From Gerris lacustris (Eukaryota; Arthropoda; Insecta; Hemiptera; Gerridae), in assembly GCA_951217055.1 (NCBI GenBank), contig OX578276.1, positions 30,775,505-30,839,504 on the forward strand: a stretch of DNA of 64,000 nt, in the 5' to 3' direction. How positions within the stretch are numbered: position 1 is the first letter of the stretch; every line of letters starts with the position of its first letter. Under the pieces are notes generated by a model that was not told the DNA's origin, did no database searches, and saw only the letters and a program-made list of their open reading frames with translations. The position numbers and the translations under genes are program-made. Shown here piece by piece: positions 43,099-52,970 of the stretch.

Positions 43099-46000
43099 TT
43101 ACTCCTCCAGGATAAAAGATCTAGTTTTGAGAATATTTAATACATAATAAAATATGTTTTTACAATTGTTTTTGTTTTGGTAAGTTAATATGGAAGAAAC
43201 ATTAGTCGTGTCTGCCCATTCCTCACTAACTACGTGCATTGGAAGAAAGGATTTTCTTTGGAGCTCATACATTGGGCATCGTAAAAAAATATGACCTATA
43301 TTTTCTTGCTCCCCAAGATTACATATCGGGCAGATTTCATTTGTTTTTATTTTGTGGAGCATCCCTCTAATTGTTAATTTTAAACTATCGAAACCCGCTG
43401 TTCTAACCTGTGCAAGAATACGTTGTACTGAGTAAGGTAGAAATAATGATGTGTTTAGGTAATGATAGTCGGGGCTATTGCAGCTTGTTAATATTCTGTA
43501 TAAACTGGAGTAAGATGAGGTTTGTATTCTGTCCAAGTCTTTTTGTCTAAGTTTTAATCCGTATGCTGTCTGTGTGTTTTGTATAAATGTCGAAGAGAAC
43601 GGTGCTGTTAGTACTAAGTTGGGGTCGACGTCTATTGTGGCTAGTAACTGCTTTACTTGAGAAACCCAGTTATATTTTACAGTATTACCTTGAACCGAAT
43701 CTAAGTATATTAGACGATTAAAGCACTGCTTCACCAGACTATCGTCCTCCAAGCAATGTATTCTGTTTATAAACTTTAACACTTGACCGAGGATTTTAAT
43801 TGAGACATGTTGAACGTCGAACTCTTGCCTCACAATATAATGCGGAGTATTGACGTTTAACGAGAAATAATTTTTAAAGAAGTAGTTTTGTAGAGCTTCA
43901 AATTGCTTAAGGTATCGAAGAGACCATATCGGAGAGGCATACAAGAGAGTTCCAAGCACGGATGCGTTATATACTTGCTTGACAGCTTTAAAGGAGCGAT
44001 TGGATGCTTTAGCAAGAGTTTCTTTAACTGCACCAGATATCGCCCTGCAGCGTGCTACTGTATATTTAGTATTTTCTTCGAATAACCCTCTTTTGGTAAA
44101 ATATACTCCAAGGTAATTAAAACTAGTCACTTCCTCAAGAATTTGATTATTATAGTAGCACTTGGGGCGATTTTGGGACAGATTGCCCTTTGATACTATC
44201 ATGACTTTAGTTTTATTTGTATTCACTGTCAAACCGTTGTCTCGACAGTATTCATCGAGAATTTTCAAAGCTGAATTTAGCTGGATTACCGAGTCTGACA
44301 TTATAGTGAGATCATCTGCGTAGGCTAACAGACTAATGTTTGTTTCACCGTTGATGCTTACACCCTCGTATCCTCTTGCTTTAAAGAACGCGTCGATATC
44401 GCTAATGAAAAGGTTGAACAAAAGAGGTGATAATATTTCACCTTGAAGCACGCCTTTTAATATAGATATTTCGTTCGATTTTTCGTTTTTATAAAGAATT
44501 TTGGTTTTGGCTTGATTGTATAAACTGATTAATACCCGTAGAAATTTTGAGCTCAAGTTTACTCCCTGTAGTTTTTTTATTAGTAGGTGATGATCAAGGC
44601 TATCGAAGGCCTTTTTAAAGTCAACAAAAGCGACAAATAGTTTTCTTTTCGGTAGTCGGATATGATTTTGTATCAATGAATTTAATATAAAGATGTTGTC
44701 GCAACAGCTTTTATTCTTTTTGAACCCTGATTGAGTATCAGGGATCAACTTATGTTTTTCTGACCAAAGTCGGAGCCGGTTATTGAGGATGGATGTGAAT
44801 ATTTTTGTAATGCAGTTAATGAGTGCTATTCCTCTGTAATTATTTAAATCGGTTTTTTCTCCCTTCTTGTATAATATTACAGTACATATCTGGGACCAAT
44901 CACTAGGAGTACTTTCCAGTTCTAGGATTTTATTATAAAATAAGTTAAGGTGTTGCAGCCATTCTTGGGGGAGATATTTGAAAAAGTCGTAGCTAATAGA
45001 GTCAGGACCGGGAGTTGTACCACTCTTACATGCATTGATAGCCAGTGTCATTTCTTTATTTGTAATGGGTGTGTCAAGGTCAGGGTCAGTCAACTCTGTA
45101 ATGTTATTGTCGGTCAGTTTTTGTTTGTTATCAGTAGCAGAGTACAGGTGTGAGTAAAAGTCTTCCCATTCATCTAATCTTATTGAGCCGCCTTTGTTTT
45201 GTTTGGTTTGTTTATATTTATTTATTGTTTTCCAGAATTCCTTGTTATCTTTAATATTTGAGAGTTTATTTATTATTTCTAATTTGTAAGATTTCTTTTT
45301 TAATCGGAGTGTTTTTCTATATTCATTGATACATTTTTTAACTTGTGATTTAAACGGTTCTTGAAAACAAGCTTTTTTACATATTCTAGCCGCCTTTCTT
45401 GCAGCTTTTTTTAGAGAGTTACATTCATTGTCAAACCACGGCTTGTTGTGTTTTTTAGGTGTTTCTCCCCGTGTACTGTGTTTGATTTCAATATGTTTTT
45501 TCATACCCAGATCGTCGGCTACATTTTTTATGGTATTTATAAAAGAACTATTTATAATGTTTAAGGGCACAGATTGCATTTTTACCATCAGATCTTCTGA
45601 TAAAGCTGATTTCATACTGGTTGCATACTGTGAGCGTAGATTTACATCCCAATTATATTTATCAATTTTCACTAATGGCCTATTTTGGTACAAAGGCGAA
45701 TCAAATAAACTTTTATCAAGGGTGAGCGAGAGAGGGAAGTGGTCCGATAATTCGTAATATTCTAATATTTTCATATCTATAATTTCGGTCAAGCCTGGGA
45801 GCCTACACCATACAAGATCTACTGTACTCTGTCCATTCCAGTTCATACAGGTGTAGCCGCCCGGCCTGTCCGAAAATGACCTTCCGTTTAGTAGTACAAA
45901 GCCGTAACCTTCAAGTAGTTCACACATTTCCCTCCCGCGCTTATTCACCGTAACATCTAAATAAGTTCTTATTTTACTTAAATTTCCTATGTTATCGCAA

Positions 46001-46581
46001 TCAGGGATTTCGTGGTTTAACCCTCCGACTCTCATATTGAAGTCCCCTCCTAAAATAAATATCTCGTCCTCCTCATTCCTAATTATATTAGACAAGCTAG
46101 TGCTTAATGTATCGTTCACGTGTTCCATATCTAAATCCGGTTTAAAATAGGCATTCCCAAGAATAATGTTTAAGCTTCCATATTGTAGTTTTACAAATAT
46201 CCAATATTGATTTTTCTCTATAACAGATATTTTTATATTAGGATTAAGTAGAAGAACAAGTCCTCCGCTGGAGCGGCCTCTGCTCTTCTCCCTGGTTGCT
46301 GGTGTGGAGACGGCCTGATAGTTGGACCACTGTCCGGTGTCCGGTGCCTTCACTTCATTTGTCTTCCACGTCTCACTTAGACACATCACCTCACACTCAG
46401 TAAACTCCTCGCAGTTCTCCAAAAAGTTGTCATAGCCTTTACAGTTCCAAAACAGCACAGTTAAATGACGGCTCCTTCCCCTCACATCCTCTACAAAGCA
46501 GTGCTGACCCTCGCTGACACCTATTACAAGCTCCTCGCCATCCCCCTGCCTCCTCCTCGGCTCGCCCGGCCCCTGCCGTTG
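43099..46581 (-). CDS. LINE ORF2: endonuclease, reverse transcriptase, CCHC finger
   Basis: Open for 1,160 codons from the codon after a TGA at 46582-46584. The clearly protein-like part starts near 46485 (LFWNCKGYDN). The AP-like endonuclease has CLSETWK, LGGDFNMRVG and YELSDHFPLSL. RT has NNYRGIALINCITKIFT, VDFKKAFDSLDH, KGVLQGEILSPLLF and catalytic AYADDLTIMS (about residues 720-730). A zinc finger CPICNLGEQENIGHIFLRC lies near the C-terminus. No ATG lies at the head: the first in-frame Met falls after the first endonuclease motif. Since ORF1 is in the same frame just upstream, translation probably comes by TGA readthrough or reinitiation. Confidence 0.9.
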   Translation of the reverse strand, partial: QRQGPGEPRRRQGDGEELVIGVSEGQHCFVEDVRGRSRHLTVLFWNCKGYDNFLENCEEFTECEVMCLSETWKTNEVKAPDTGQWSNYQAVSTPATREKSRGRSSGGLVLLLNPNIKISVIEKNQYWIFVKLQYGSLNIILGNAYFKPDLDMEHVNDTLSTSLSNIIRNEEDEIFILGGDFNMRVGGLNHEIPDCDNIGNLSKIRTYLDVTVNKRGREMCELLEGYGFVLLNGRSFSDRPGGYTCMNWNGQSTVDLVWCRLPGLTEIIDMKILEYYELSDHFPLSLTLDKSLFDSPLYQNRPLVKIDKYNWDVNLRSQYATSMKSALSEDLMVKMQSVPLNIINSSFINTIKNVADDLGMKKHIEIKHSTRGETPKKHNKPWFDNECNSLKKAARKAARICKKACFQEPFKSQVKKCINEYRKTLRLKKKSYKLEIINKLSNIKDNKEFWKTINKYKQTKQNKGGSIRLDEWEDFYSHLYSATDNKQKLTDNNITELTDPDLDTPITNKEMTLAINACKSGTTPGPDSISYDFFKYLPQEWLQHLNLFYNKILELESTPSDWSQICTVILYKKGEKTDLNNYRGIALINCITKIFTSILNNRLRLWSEKHKLIPDTQSGFKKNKSCCDNIFILNSLIQNHIRLPKRKLFVAFVDFKKAFDSLDHHLLIKKLQGVNLSSKFLRVLISLYNQAKTKILYKNEKSNEISILKGVLQGEILSPLLFNLFISDIDAFFKARGYEGVSINGETNISLLAYADDLTIMSDSVIQLNSALKILDEYCRDNGLTVNTNKTKVMIVSKGNLSQNRPKCYYNNQILEEVTSFNYLGVYFTKRGLFEENTKYTVARCRAISGAVKETLAKASNRSFKAVKQVYNASVLGTLLYASPIWSLRYLKQFEALQNYFFKNYFSLNVNTPHYIVRQEFDVQHVSIKILGQVLKFINRIHCLEDDSLVKQCFNRLIYLDSVQGNTVKYNWVSQVKQLLATIDVDPNLVLTAPFSSTFIQNTQTAYGLKLRQKDLDRIQTSSYSSLYRILTSCNSPDYHYLNTSLFLPYSVQRILAQVRTAGFDSLKLTIRGMLHKIKTNEICPICNLGEQENIGHIFLRCPMYELQRKSFLPMHVVSEEWADTTNVSSILTYQNKNNCKNIFYYVLNILKTRSFILEE

Positions 46582-47385
46582 TCATTTCCTATTAGCTATT
46601 CTTCTTTCAAAATTGTGTAAAATAAGGCATGCATCTAGGCCAGTTATAGAGTTAAATTTTTCAAAGCCACATTCGTTTCTGTGAACTATTCCATCTAAAG
46701 TCTCTGTCATCGAAAATCTATTTCCTTCTATTAAGAGATAGTCCGTATTTAACTTTACTCTGCAATTGGTACTGTGCTTAATCTCTTTTTGTAATGCCAA
46801 GAGTCTTGCTCTTTTTTTCCGAACTAAAGTCGAAAAATCGCGTTGGACACTGTAATTTGTCCCCGCAAGTTTGTAGCAGTTTCGAAGTATGTTGAGTAGA
46901 TCGCTATCTTTGGGAAAATGAGCAATGATCACCTTTTTAGGGCTCGAATTATTGAGAACATGGGCCCTATTAATTTCTGGTTGAAAATTCAGATGTAGTT
47001 TGTCTTTGCAGAATTGATCGATTAAATCAAAGCAATTTGATTTATCGGCAACTGGAAGACCCCAAAATACTAAGTTATTCCTTCTACCCCTGTTCTCAAG
47101 CTCGTCTACTTTTTTTGTTAGATGAATATTTTCCGTTCTAAGCTGTGAAATTTCATCTTTTAAGAGCTCGTTTTGTTTAACGACGTCGGCTATAGTTTTT
47201 TTAATCTGATCTAAGTTTGTGGCCAGAGGATTAAGTTTTTTATCTAATAAGGCTTCAAAAGCTGAGAGATCCATGATTGGTTTTTTCTTAGGTGGATGAT
47301 TGGGAGAGGTGTTTTGAGGGGGACTAACTTCTGATCTCGCTCGTTTCGATGATTCTGTTACTAACCCCTTAACCAGTGGCTTCAT
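46582..47385 (-). CDS. LINE ORF1: L1-type coiled-coil RNA-binding protein
   Basis: 267 residues from the ATG at 47385 (MKPLVKGLVTESS). A basic, proline-containing head (SPPQNTSPNHPPKKKP) is followed by a coiled coil (about residues 50-100, KQNELLKDEISQLRTEN), then ENRGRRNNLVFWGLP, the start of an RRM-like domain as in L1 ORF1p (Transposase_22), and a C-terminal domain with SVQRDFSTLVRKKRARL. It should coat the element RNA as a trimer. It ends RRIANRK at the TGA 46584-46582. The same frame continues unbroken into ORF2. Confidence 0.88.
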   Translation of the reverse strand: MKPLVKGLVTESSKRARSEVSPPQNTSPNHPPKKKPIMDLSAFEALLDKKLNPLATNLDQIKKTIADVVKQNELLKDEISQLRTENIHLTKKVDELENRGRRNNLVFWGLPVADKSNCFDLIDQFCKDKLHLNFQPEINRAHVLNNSSPKKVIIAHFPKDSDLLNILRNCYKLAGTNYSVQRDFSTLVRKKRARLLALQKEIKHSTNCRVKLNTDYLLIEGNRFSMTETLDGIVHRNECGFEKFNSITGLDACLILHNFERRIANRK

Positions 47386-47853
47386 TAATCGCAATAAGTA
47401 AATAAATAAAATCGATTATTAACAGCGATATAGTGGAAAAGTGCGTTCGCGGCGGATCAATGTGAATTAGAATACAGAGTATCGATGATTACCTAATATC
47501 GATACAGTGGCGGCTACGTCAGCGGTCGAAACAGTGCTGCCTTCGTAAGGTGTTGACTATCGGAAGCCCGTTCAAGGACAAGATTACGGTGAAATCGGTA
47601 AGCCTCGTCTTGTAATATAGCTAATGGCCGTTTTTTCACAGTTTTTACTACAACTTTGACTTGTTATTTATGAAATTAAACTTACTGTTTTTCCAGATAC
47701 GAATATCAAACTCGAGAAAGCTTGAGATAATATCCACTTCTGCACAGTTACACGACCGAAAGCCAGCTATAACACACCGAAAAATGAAAAAATAACGGAG
47801 CACGATACGAACACAACAAAGCCAATATGGCTACCCCAAATTTAATTATATAG

Positions 47854-48210
47854 TCATTAAGGAAGGTCTTATTTGAAGAAAAATGACAATATAGATATAA
47901 AATTAGTCTATTAACCTTGCTTAAAGAAAATAGTATAGGTATTTTCCGAGATGCAGGTGCTTTAACAACTCCAGACAGACAAAGGAAATTATATAAGAAA
48001 TATCTGTTTTGCCTACAGGCCCTTACAATGTCAATATTACAATACTACTGTAATCTGTAATATAATAATATCCTACATTACGATGCTATTATTATTTCCC
48101 TTTTAATCTCTTATTTTTATCACTTTTTCACTTTCAGACCTTATTTTTCAAGATTAAGAGTAGAAAATGCAACTACTTTTCTACCCTTTATCTCGGCGCA
48201 AAACAATTCT
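47854..48210 (-). repeat. Far-upstream block of copy B
   Basis: A continuation of the copy B upstream region displaced by the LINE. It aligns with 40964-41330 (copy A): AGTCATTAAGGAAGGTC, AACCTTGCT, ATAATAATATCCTACA and AGAAAATGCAACTACTTTTC. About 100 bp near 47950-48050 are extra relative to copy A. Confidence 0.7.
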
Positions 48211-48554
48211 CACTGCATATTCATGGATTTCTTAGATTTTATAACTCTTCTGCATTAGTATCCATAATCCATATCAAATAAACTCCTAATATAACTGCAT
48301 ATTAATATGAATAAAGGTTTAAATAAAATATGTACATATGTATTTCTTTTATTATTATTATTTTTGTTGATGGATGGATTAGGTGTAATAATATTAACGA
48401 TTTTCTTCCTTTCATGAGACTTTTTGATCCTTTATAGGAAAAAAAATATTTACTTAAAATAAATATTTAAAATATAAAGGTTGTTAATATCAATTTTTTG
48501 CTGAGAGATTTTTTCAAATGCTACAAACAATGTTTTTTACTTTCTCATATAAAG
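48211..48554. other. AT-rich interval, no gene seen
   Basis: No feature can be supported. Confidence 0.5.
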
Positions 48555-49175
48555 ATAAAGTATTGTGATGGCGCGAAAATTCGATTTTGAGATTTTGATG
48601 GATTTACACGTTTTGAGGTCCCCTGAGTCCAAAAAAGAGGTTTTTAAAAAATGTCTGTCCGTCGTCTGTCGTCTGTCGTCTGTCGTCTGTCGTCTGTCTG
48701 TGCAGACCCTTGGAGCCTAAACTACTGGGCCGATTTTGACGAAATTTGGCATACATGTTCAGAAAAATCATACCCCGAGGCGAAATCGAGAAATGAATTT
48801 TAGCTCCAAATTTGGGGGCGCTACCCCCCAAAAACTCTGAAAAAACGTGAAAAAAAAATATTTCTCGAAAACGGTTCCGACGATTTTGATTAAAAAATTC
48901 TAAAATGTAGTCCATTTAAATACGGATCCAGCGATATAAGCAGTTTTCCCGGGAAAAATCTAGTTCCTGAGAAAATAGCTTAAAACGTGGACGGAGAGAT
49001 CCCGGGTTCGATTCCCCTCCCTGGAGAAGTTATTTTTACGGCAAATTTTGATATAATTTTCAATAATAATTAAACGTACTTACAAAAACTAATAAATGGC
49101 AAACATTGGGTAAGTAATTATGAACTTGTATATGAGAAAGTTTGTCTGAGTTGTCTCGGACCGATTTTTTTGTCT
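48555..49175 (-). repeat. Dispersed repeat family Q, copy 2
   Basis: An inverted match of 5940-6470. It has an extra (GTCTGTC)n stretch at 48655-48700, then ACTACTGGGCCGATTTTGAC, CATACCCCGAGGCGAAATCG and GGGTTCGATTCCCC (B-box like, about 49003). Minus-strand frames here are by-products. Confidence 0.7.
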
Positions 49176-49579
49176 TACATAGCATAGTTTTCAAGTAATT
49201 TAAATTTGTATTTATTCGGCCACCCCTCAATGCTTGGTGGATATGCATATTTCATCCGACAAAAATTTGTTAAACAAACATGTTTGATTAAACTTGCCCA
49301 ACCTCTCTCTGCCTGCACTTGCTCGGTGTTCAATGTGAATAGCCTCATGCTAATACATGCTCCGTCTCACATGCAGTGCGAAAGCCGCCTAAACCAGTAT
49401 TTTTGTTTATTGACACAAAATGAATTCATTGAACTTTTTTTTGTAGATTTTTTTAAACAAATTAAAGGGTGGTCTGGTCATGAAAAACACAGTTTTTAAG
49501 AACATGTGGCCCAGAGATGAATTGGTACAACAATGAAACCAAATATATATTTTCTACACAGGGTGTTCTCCCATTTCAT

Positions 49580-49687
49580 TTAACACCCTACATAATGCAT
49601 TTATGTTTGCAGACATGGTACAGGGCAACATGTTCCATATCGTTTAGAACAAAATTAATCAGGACAGCAATCTGATTCTGTTTCACA
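49580..49687 (-). pseudogene. Secreted cysteine-rich peptide gene, copy C, exon 2 with internal stop
   Basis: It starts at 49687 after the acceptor ATTTATTGCAG, phase 0, and resembles exon 2 of copy B. It keeps the framework Cys-x5-Cys-Cys-x4-Cys and further on x6-Cys-Cys-x3-Cys before a natural-looking stop near 49601. However, a TAA replaces a residue codon two codons after the Cys-Cys pair (copy B has TAT there). So this copy shows the full length of the ancestral exon but cannot encode it. Confidence 0.7.
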
Positions 49688-49739
49688 CTGCAATAAATAA
49701 AAAATATCAATAAATGAAAATAAAATTATCTTTTAATAT

Positions 49740-50532
49740 AGGGGAGAGCGGGGTTGGTTGGGACAGTGGGATGAATTTGGACACTGTTGTTGTTGGTTGA
49801 AAAGAAGGTAAGATTAGCAACCCTGGTGGACCAGTCGCTCTTCAGTTGCTATTCAATCCCTCAAGAGGTCTGACGTATTGTTGATTACCATTAATTTAAA
49901 AAAAAAAAACTGATTTGGAGGCAAGTTGATATGTAAAATTTGAGACCTACGTCGGATGCATTCCAGCTCCTCTACAATATTCGTCGGGGTCACTACTATT
50001 TTTGTCTGGTAATGGATTTATTTATGATTACAAATCACTTCGGTTGTTTACTGTGGAACAATAGTTTCCAATGTTGTCTGTGTTATTTTAAAAAAATGGC
50101 GACAAGGGATGAGTTGGACAGTATGTCTCATTCATCCCCCAACTGTTCCACTCATCCCCCATATTACACACACATCATACCTATTTCTTCTTTTGGTTGC
50201 CTACTTTCTTTCTTATTTATTATTCCTTCTATTTAAGTACTCAAATGAATTGTTTTCATGATTTCTGTTGCAAAACCTGGAGTTTTGGTATCCCACCCCT
50301 GTGTCCAATGTATCCCACCCATTGGGATACATTGGACAAAGTGAAGGTTTTGGAAAAACGTAAACAATAGTATGATAATGCTTTTTTAAGTCGCTGTAAG
50401 TCTAGAATATGTTAGTTAGGATCTCTATGTATGATAATCACACAAAAGCGAAAAAGTTCATGCAAAACTTTTCAATTATCCGTCAAGGCTCTGGTCCCGT
50501 GCCTGACGGTTAATCGAGGTTCTACTGTATAT
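49740..50532. other. Intron of copy C with transposon debris
   Basis: At the right end the minus strand reads CAGTAGAACCTCGATTAACC (from about 50528), which looks like a Tigger/pogo terminus. At the left, GGGGAGAGCGGGGTTGGTTG begins another repeat type whose TGGGATACATTGG-like motifs recur at 50290-50335. Neither element is complete. The corresponding intron of copy B is 464 bp, against 921 bp here. Confidence 0.45.
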
Positions 50533-50608
50533 CAAATTTATGGTTGCTTTTCTCTAAGTATTGTTTAAATAGTGAAAAAAAAAAATATAATGTATCATTG
50601 TTACTTAC

Positions 50609-51505
50609 TTTTTCTGAAGCTCTACTGCAACTATCTACAGATTGTATCTGCAAGAAAGCTATATGACTTAGAACTAGAATTTAAAAAAAATCGGGTACAG
50701 GGTACCTCGGAACTTTTCCTCACTTTAGAGGCCACTAAAGTGGCCTCTCACAGCAGGAGGAAGCAGCACTGGGCGTGGTCAATATATGGATGGGTGACCG
50801 TTTTGAACTGAGTAATTTTTTTTATTATCATAATTAAAATACCAAACATTATTTTTAATATATTTTATTTAAAATTATTTGAATTTTGGTGGTATTTTGA
50901 CATATGTAAACAAACTTTGACGTCATCAAAATTATCGCACTAATAAATAATTATATTCGCTTATAACTCTTAAACTAATTAATGGCATTTCATCGGGTTC
51001 TTTTATAGGTCAAAAACGTATTTATACTTTCAGTATTATTAACCGTCAAAGTTTCAAAATTCAAAAATGTATAACTTCCAAATGGCGGCCAATATCAAAA
51101 TGAAATTTGGTGGACTTGTTTGTCATACAGAGAGGTATATTCGTGCCAAATTTCAACTCGATCAGGACTATTGTCGATTTATTACAATTTTTTTTTATTT
51201 TTGCTGACACAGCAAACTAGATTCAAGATAGCGGAAAAAGTTGATCAGGCGGCACCACTACAGGTAAGGACTGATTTTTCTGCCAAGTTTCAACTCTCTA
51301 GGCAAAATACCTTGGACGCTACGATCATAACATACACACATACATACATTCAGACGTCATGCTGAAAACCACTCAGGAGGTCTTAAAAACACCCAAAACG
51401 GATAATTCCGTTGATATCTCGAAAACAAAATTTTGGGTGAAAACAATACTTTTTCTATATACCTTCGGAGATGGCGAGGAAAAGTAAAAAGGAAGTGAAC
51501 TTCAT
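50609..51505 (-). pseudogene. Secreted cysteine-rich peptide gene, copy C, exon 1 split by a SINE
   Basis: The ATG at 51505 and the first few codons (MKFTSF) lie at 51486-51505. The rest of the signal peptide and the first framework cysteine lie at 50609-50690, ending at the donor GTAAGT (50608-50603). Between them sit 795 bp of inserted sequence placed in the T-run of the signal-peptide codons. The exon is otherwise close to copy B. With the stop in exon 2 this copy is doubly inactivated. Confidence 0.72.
50691..51485 (+). mobile_element. Insertion with a 5S-rRNA-like head (SINE3 type)
   Basis: Near its left end it reads GAAGCAGCACTGGGCGTGGTC and then TGGATGGGTGACCG (about 50786-50799), matching the A-box, intermediate and C-box part of the 5S rRNA internal promoter. 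The 5' half of the 5S sequence is degenerate, with an inserted hairpin (GAGGCCACT-AAAG-TGGCCTC, about 50729-50748). The roughly 680-bp body is unrelated. Target repeats are hidden in the flanking A-runs, as for a LINE-driven insertion. Confidence 0.65.
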
Positions 51506-51532
51506 GTCGATCTAAGTTGTGTTAAAATTGAG

Positions 51533-51569
51533 AACTGACTTGTTGTTTTGTCTTGTTACACCTTATATA
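51533..51569 (-). promoter_or_regulatory. Core promoter of copy C: TATA box and initiator
   Basis: TATATAAG (51569-51562) and TCAGTT (51538-51533), with the same 33-nt spacing and 31-nt leader as in A and B. The promoter is intact although both coding exons are broken. Confidence 0.7.
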
Positions 51570-52970
51570 TTCTAGGCTCTAGGCTTAATTATAAAGTAAT
51601 TAACCTCTAACGTTCAGTGTCCTTAAATTTAATTATATATAGTCATTAGGAAATATCTCATTTGAAGTAAAATGACATTATAAGATACAAATTAATCTAT
51701 TAACCTTGCTTAGGGAAAATGTTAAAGGTAAGGTAAGAATATGATTTTCCCATGGAGACAAGTATCGAAGTGTCCATCAGTCCTTATCCACCAAAGGGCA
51801 GAGTAGGCATTTGCCCAGGGTGCTGGCTTCAAAGCTGCCTTCAACGGGGCCCCAAAAAATCGGGATCTCTCAAAAATCGCCGACCTTATTTTTTTTTTGT
51901 TGAATGTCGAAATGGGGGTGCCATAAAAATGCTCTCATTGGAGCCTGAGTGTCCTAAACGAAGATCAATAACTGAGGCAATGTAATCCATTAAGAATATG
52001 GGTTTTAAACAGGGCTAAAAAGACAGAATGTAAACAAATAAAATCCACAATTAAATTCTTTTAAAATCAATATATTTTAAGTACCAATAAAATATTATTT
52101 TAAATTAGATCTGTAATAGTAAATATCAATAATTAAATCATATAATTATATTCTTGATTAACATAATACAATTTAAGTGTTGTTTATTTTATTTATTTAT
52201 TTTTTTAATAAACTAAAATACATTATAATAATAGTTAAATTAATAAAATAAAAAATATTATACATCTTGTAATATTCTTAAAGTACGTCTGAAAATTGAA
52301 AGGACTTTTAACTTTAAAATATATTTAATTTATTTATCTCTTGGATCAGAGGTTTGAAAAATGGAAACAAAAAAAATAAATATTTAAATAAAATACAATA
52401 TAAGATAATACACATAAGACACATTTTTAAGCAAGTTACAAAATATAATTTTAAGCCCACAGTTTATTTTATTGTATTATCTTTTTGCTCTTATTAATAA
52501 AAAAAAATAAAAATAAATTAAATTAAAAAAATAAATACAACTATTTAGGCCATTAACATGTTGACGGTGGACCACATTCTGGTTGTGGTGTCTTGGGATG
52601 AATGGTGCAGACCACGTTCCGCTAACATACTCTCCCAACTACACTTTCTATTTACTATACCCAGGCCCACAGTTCAGATTCCATCTAATCAGTTATCTGT
52701 ATGGTTCTGTACATACTTTCCACTCTCTCCTAGTTTTTTTTTTTTTTTTTATTTAAAGTTATTTATTTATTTTTTTTTGTTTATTTCCCAAGGCACTACA
52801 TTGTGCCAAGCAATGTTTTGGCCACTGTGAATGAGTTATCTTTTAATATTACAAGTTGCAACCTCCATTCCTCTGGAACCTCTGAGTATATAGGTTACTA
52901 ATAATGTAGAATAAACAATAAAAAATGGTGTTTTACTTAGATGAGCTTTAGAGCCATTTGATTAGGAGTA
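51570..52970. other. Copy C upstream block, then AT-rich sequence
   Basis: To about 51720 it aligns with the upstream blocks of A and B (CCTTAAATTTAATTATATAT, AGTCATTAGGAAA). The rest is strongly AT-rich. The short frames at 51752 and 52558 have no domain support. Confidence 0.5.

Larger units (their letters stand above)
42950..47853 (-). mobile_element. Full-length non-LTR retrotransposon with 16-bp target duplication
   Basis: The element fills 42966-47837 (4,872 bp) between exact copies of AAATTTAATTATATAG (42950-42965 and 47838-47853). On the minus strand it has a 452-bp leader, ORF1, ORF2, a 133-bp 3' UTR and a (TTCTA)n tail. Both frames are intact. It splits the upstream region of copy B of the peptide family, which is contiguous in copy A. 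The clade is not assigned: an L1-like ORF1 is combined with an endonuclease-RT ORF2 that has a C-terminal CCHC motif. Confidence 0.93.
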
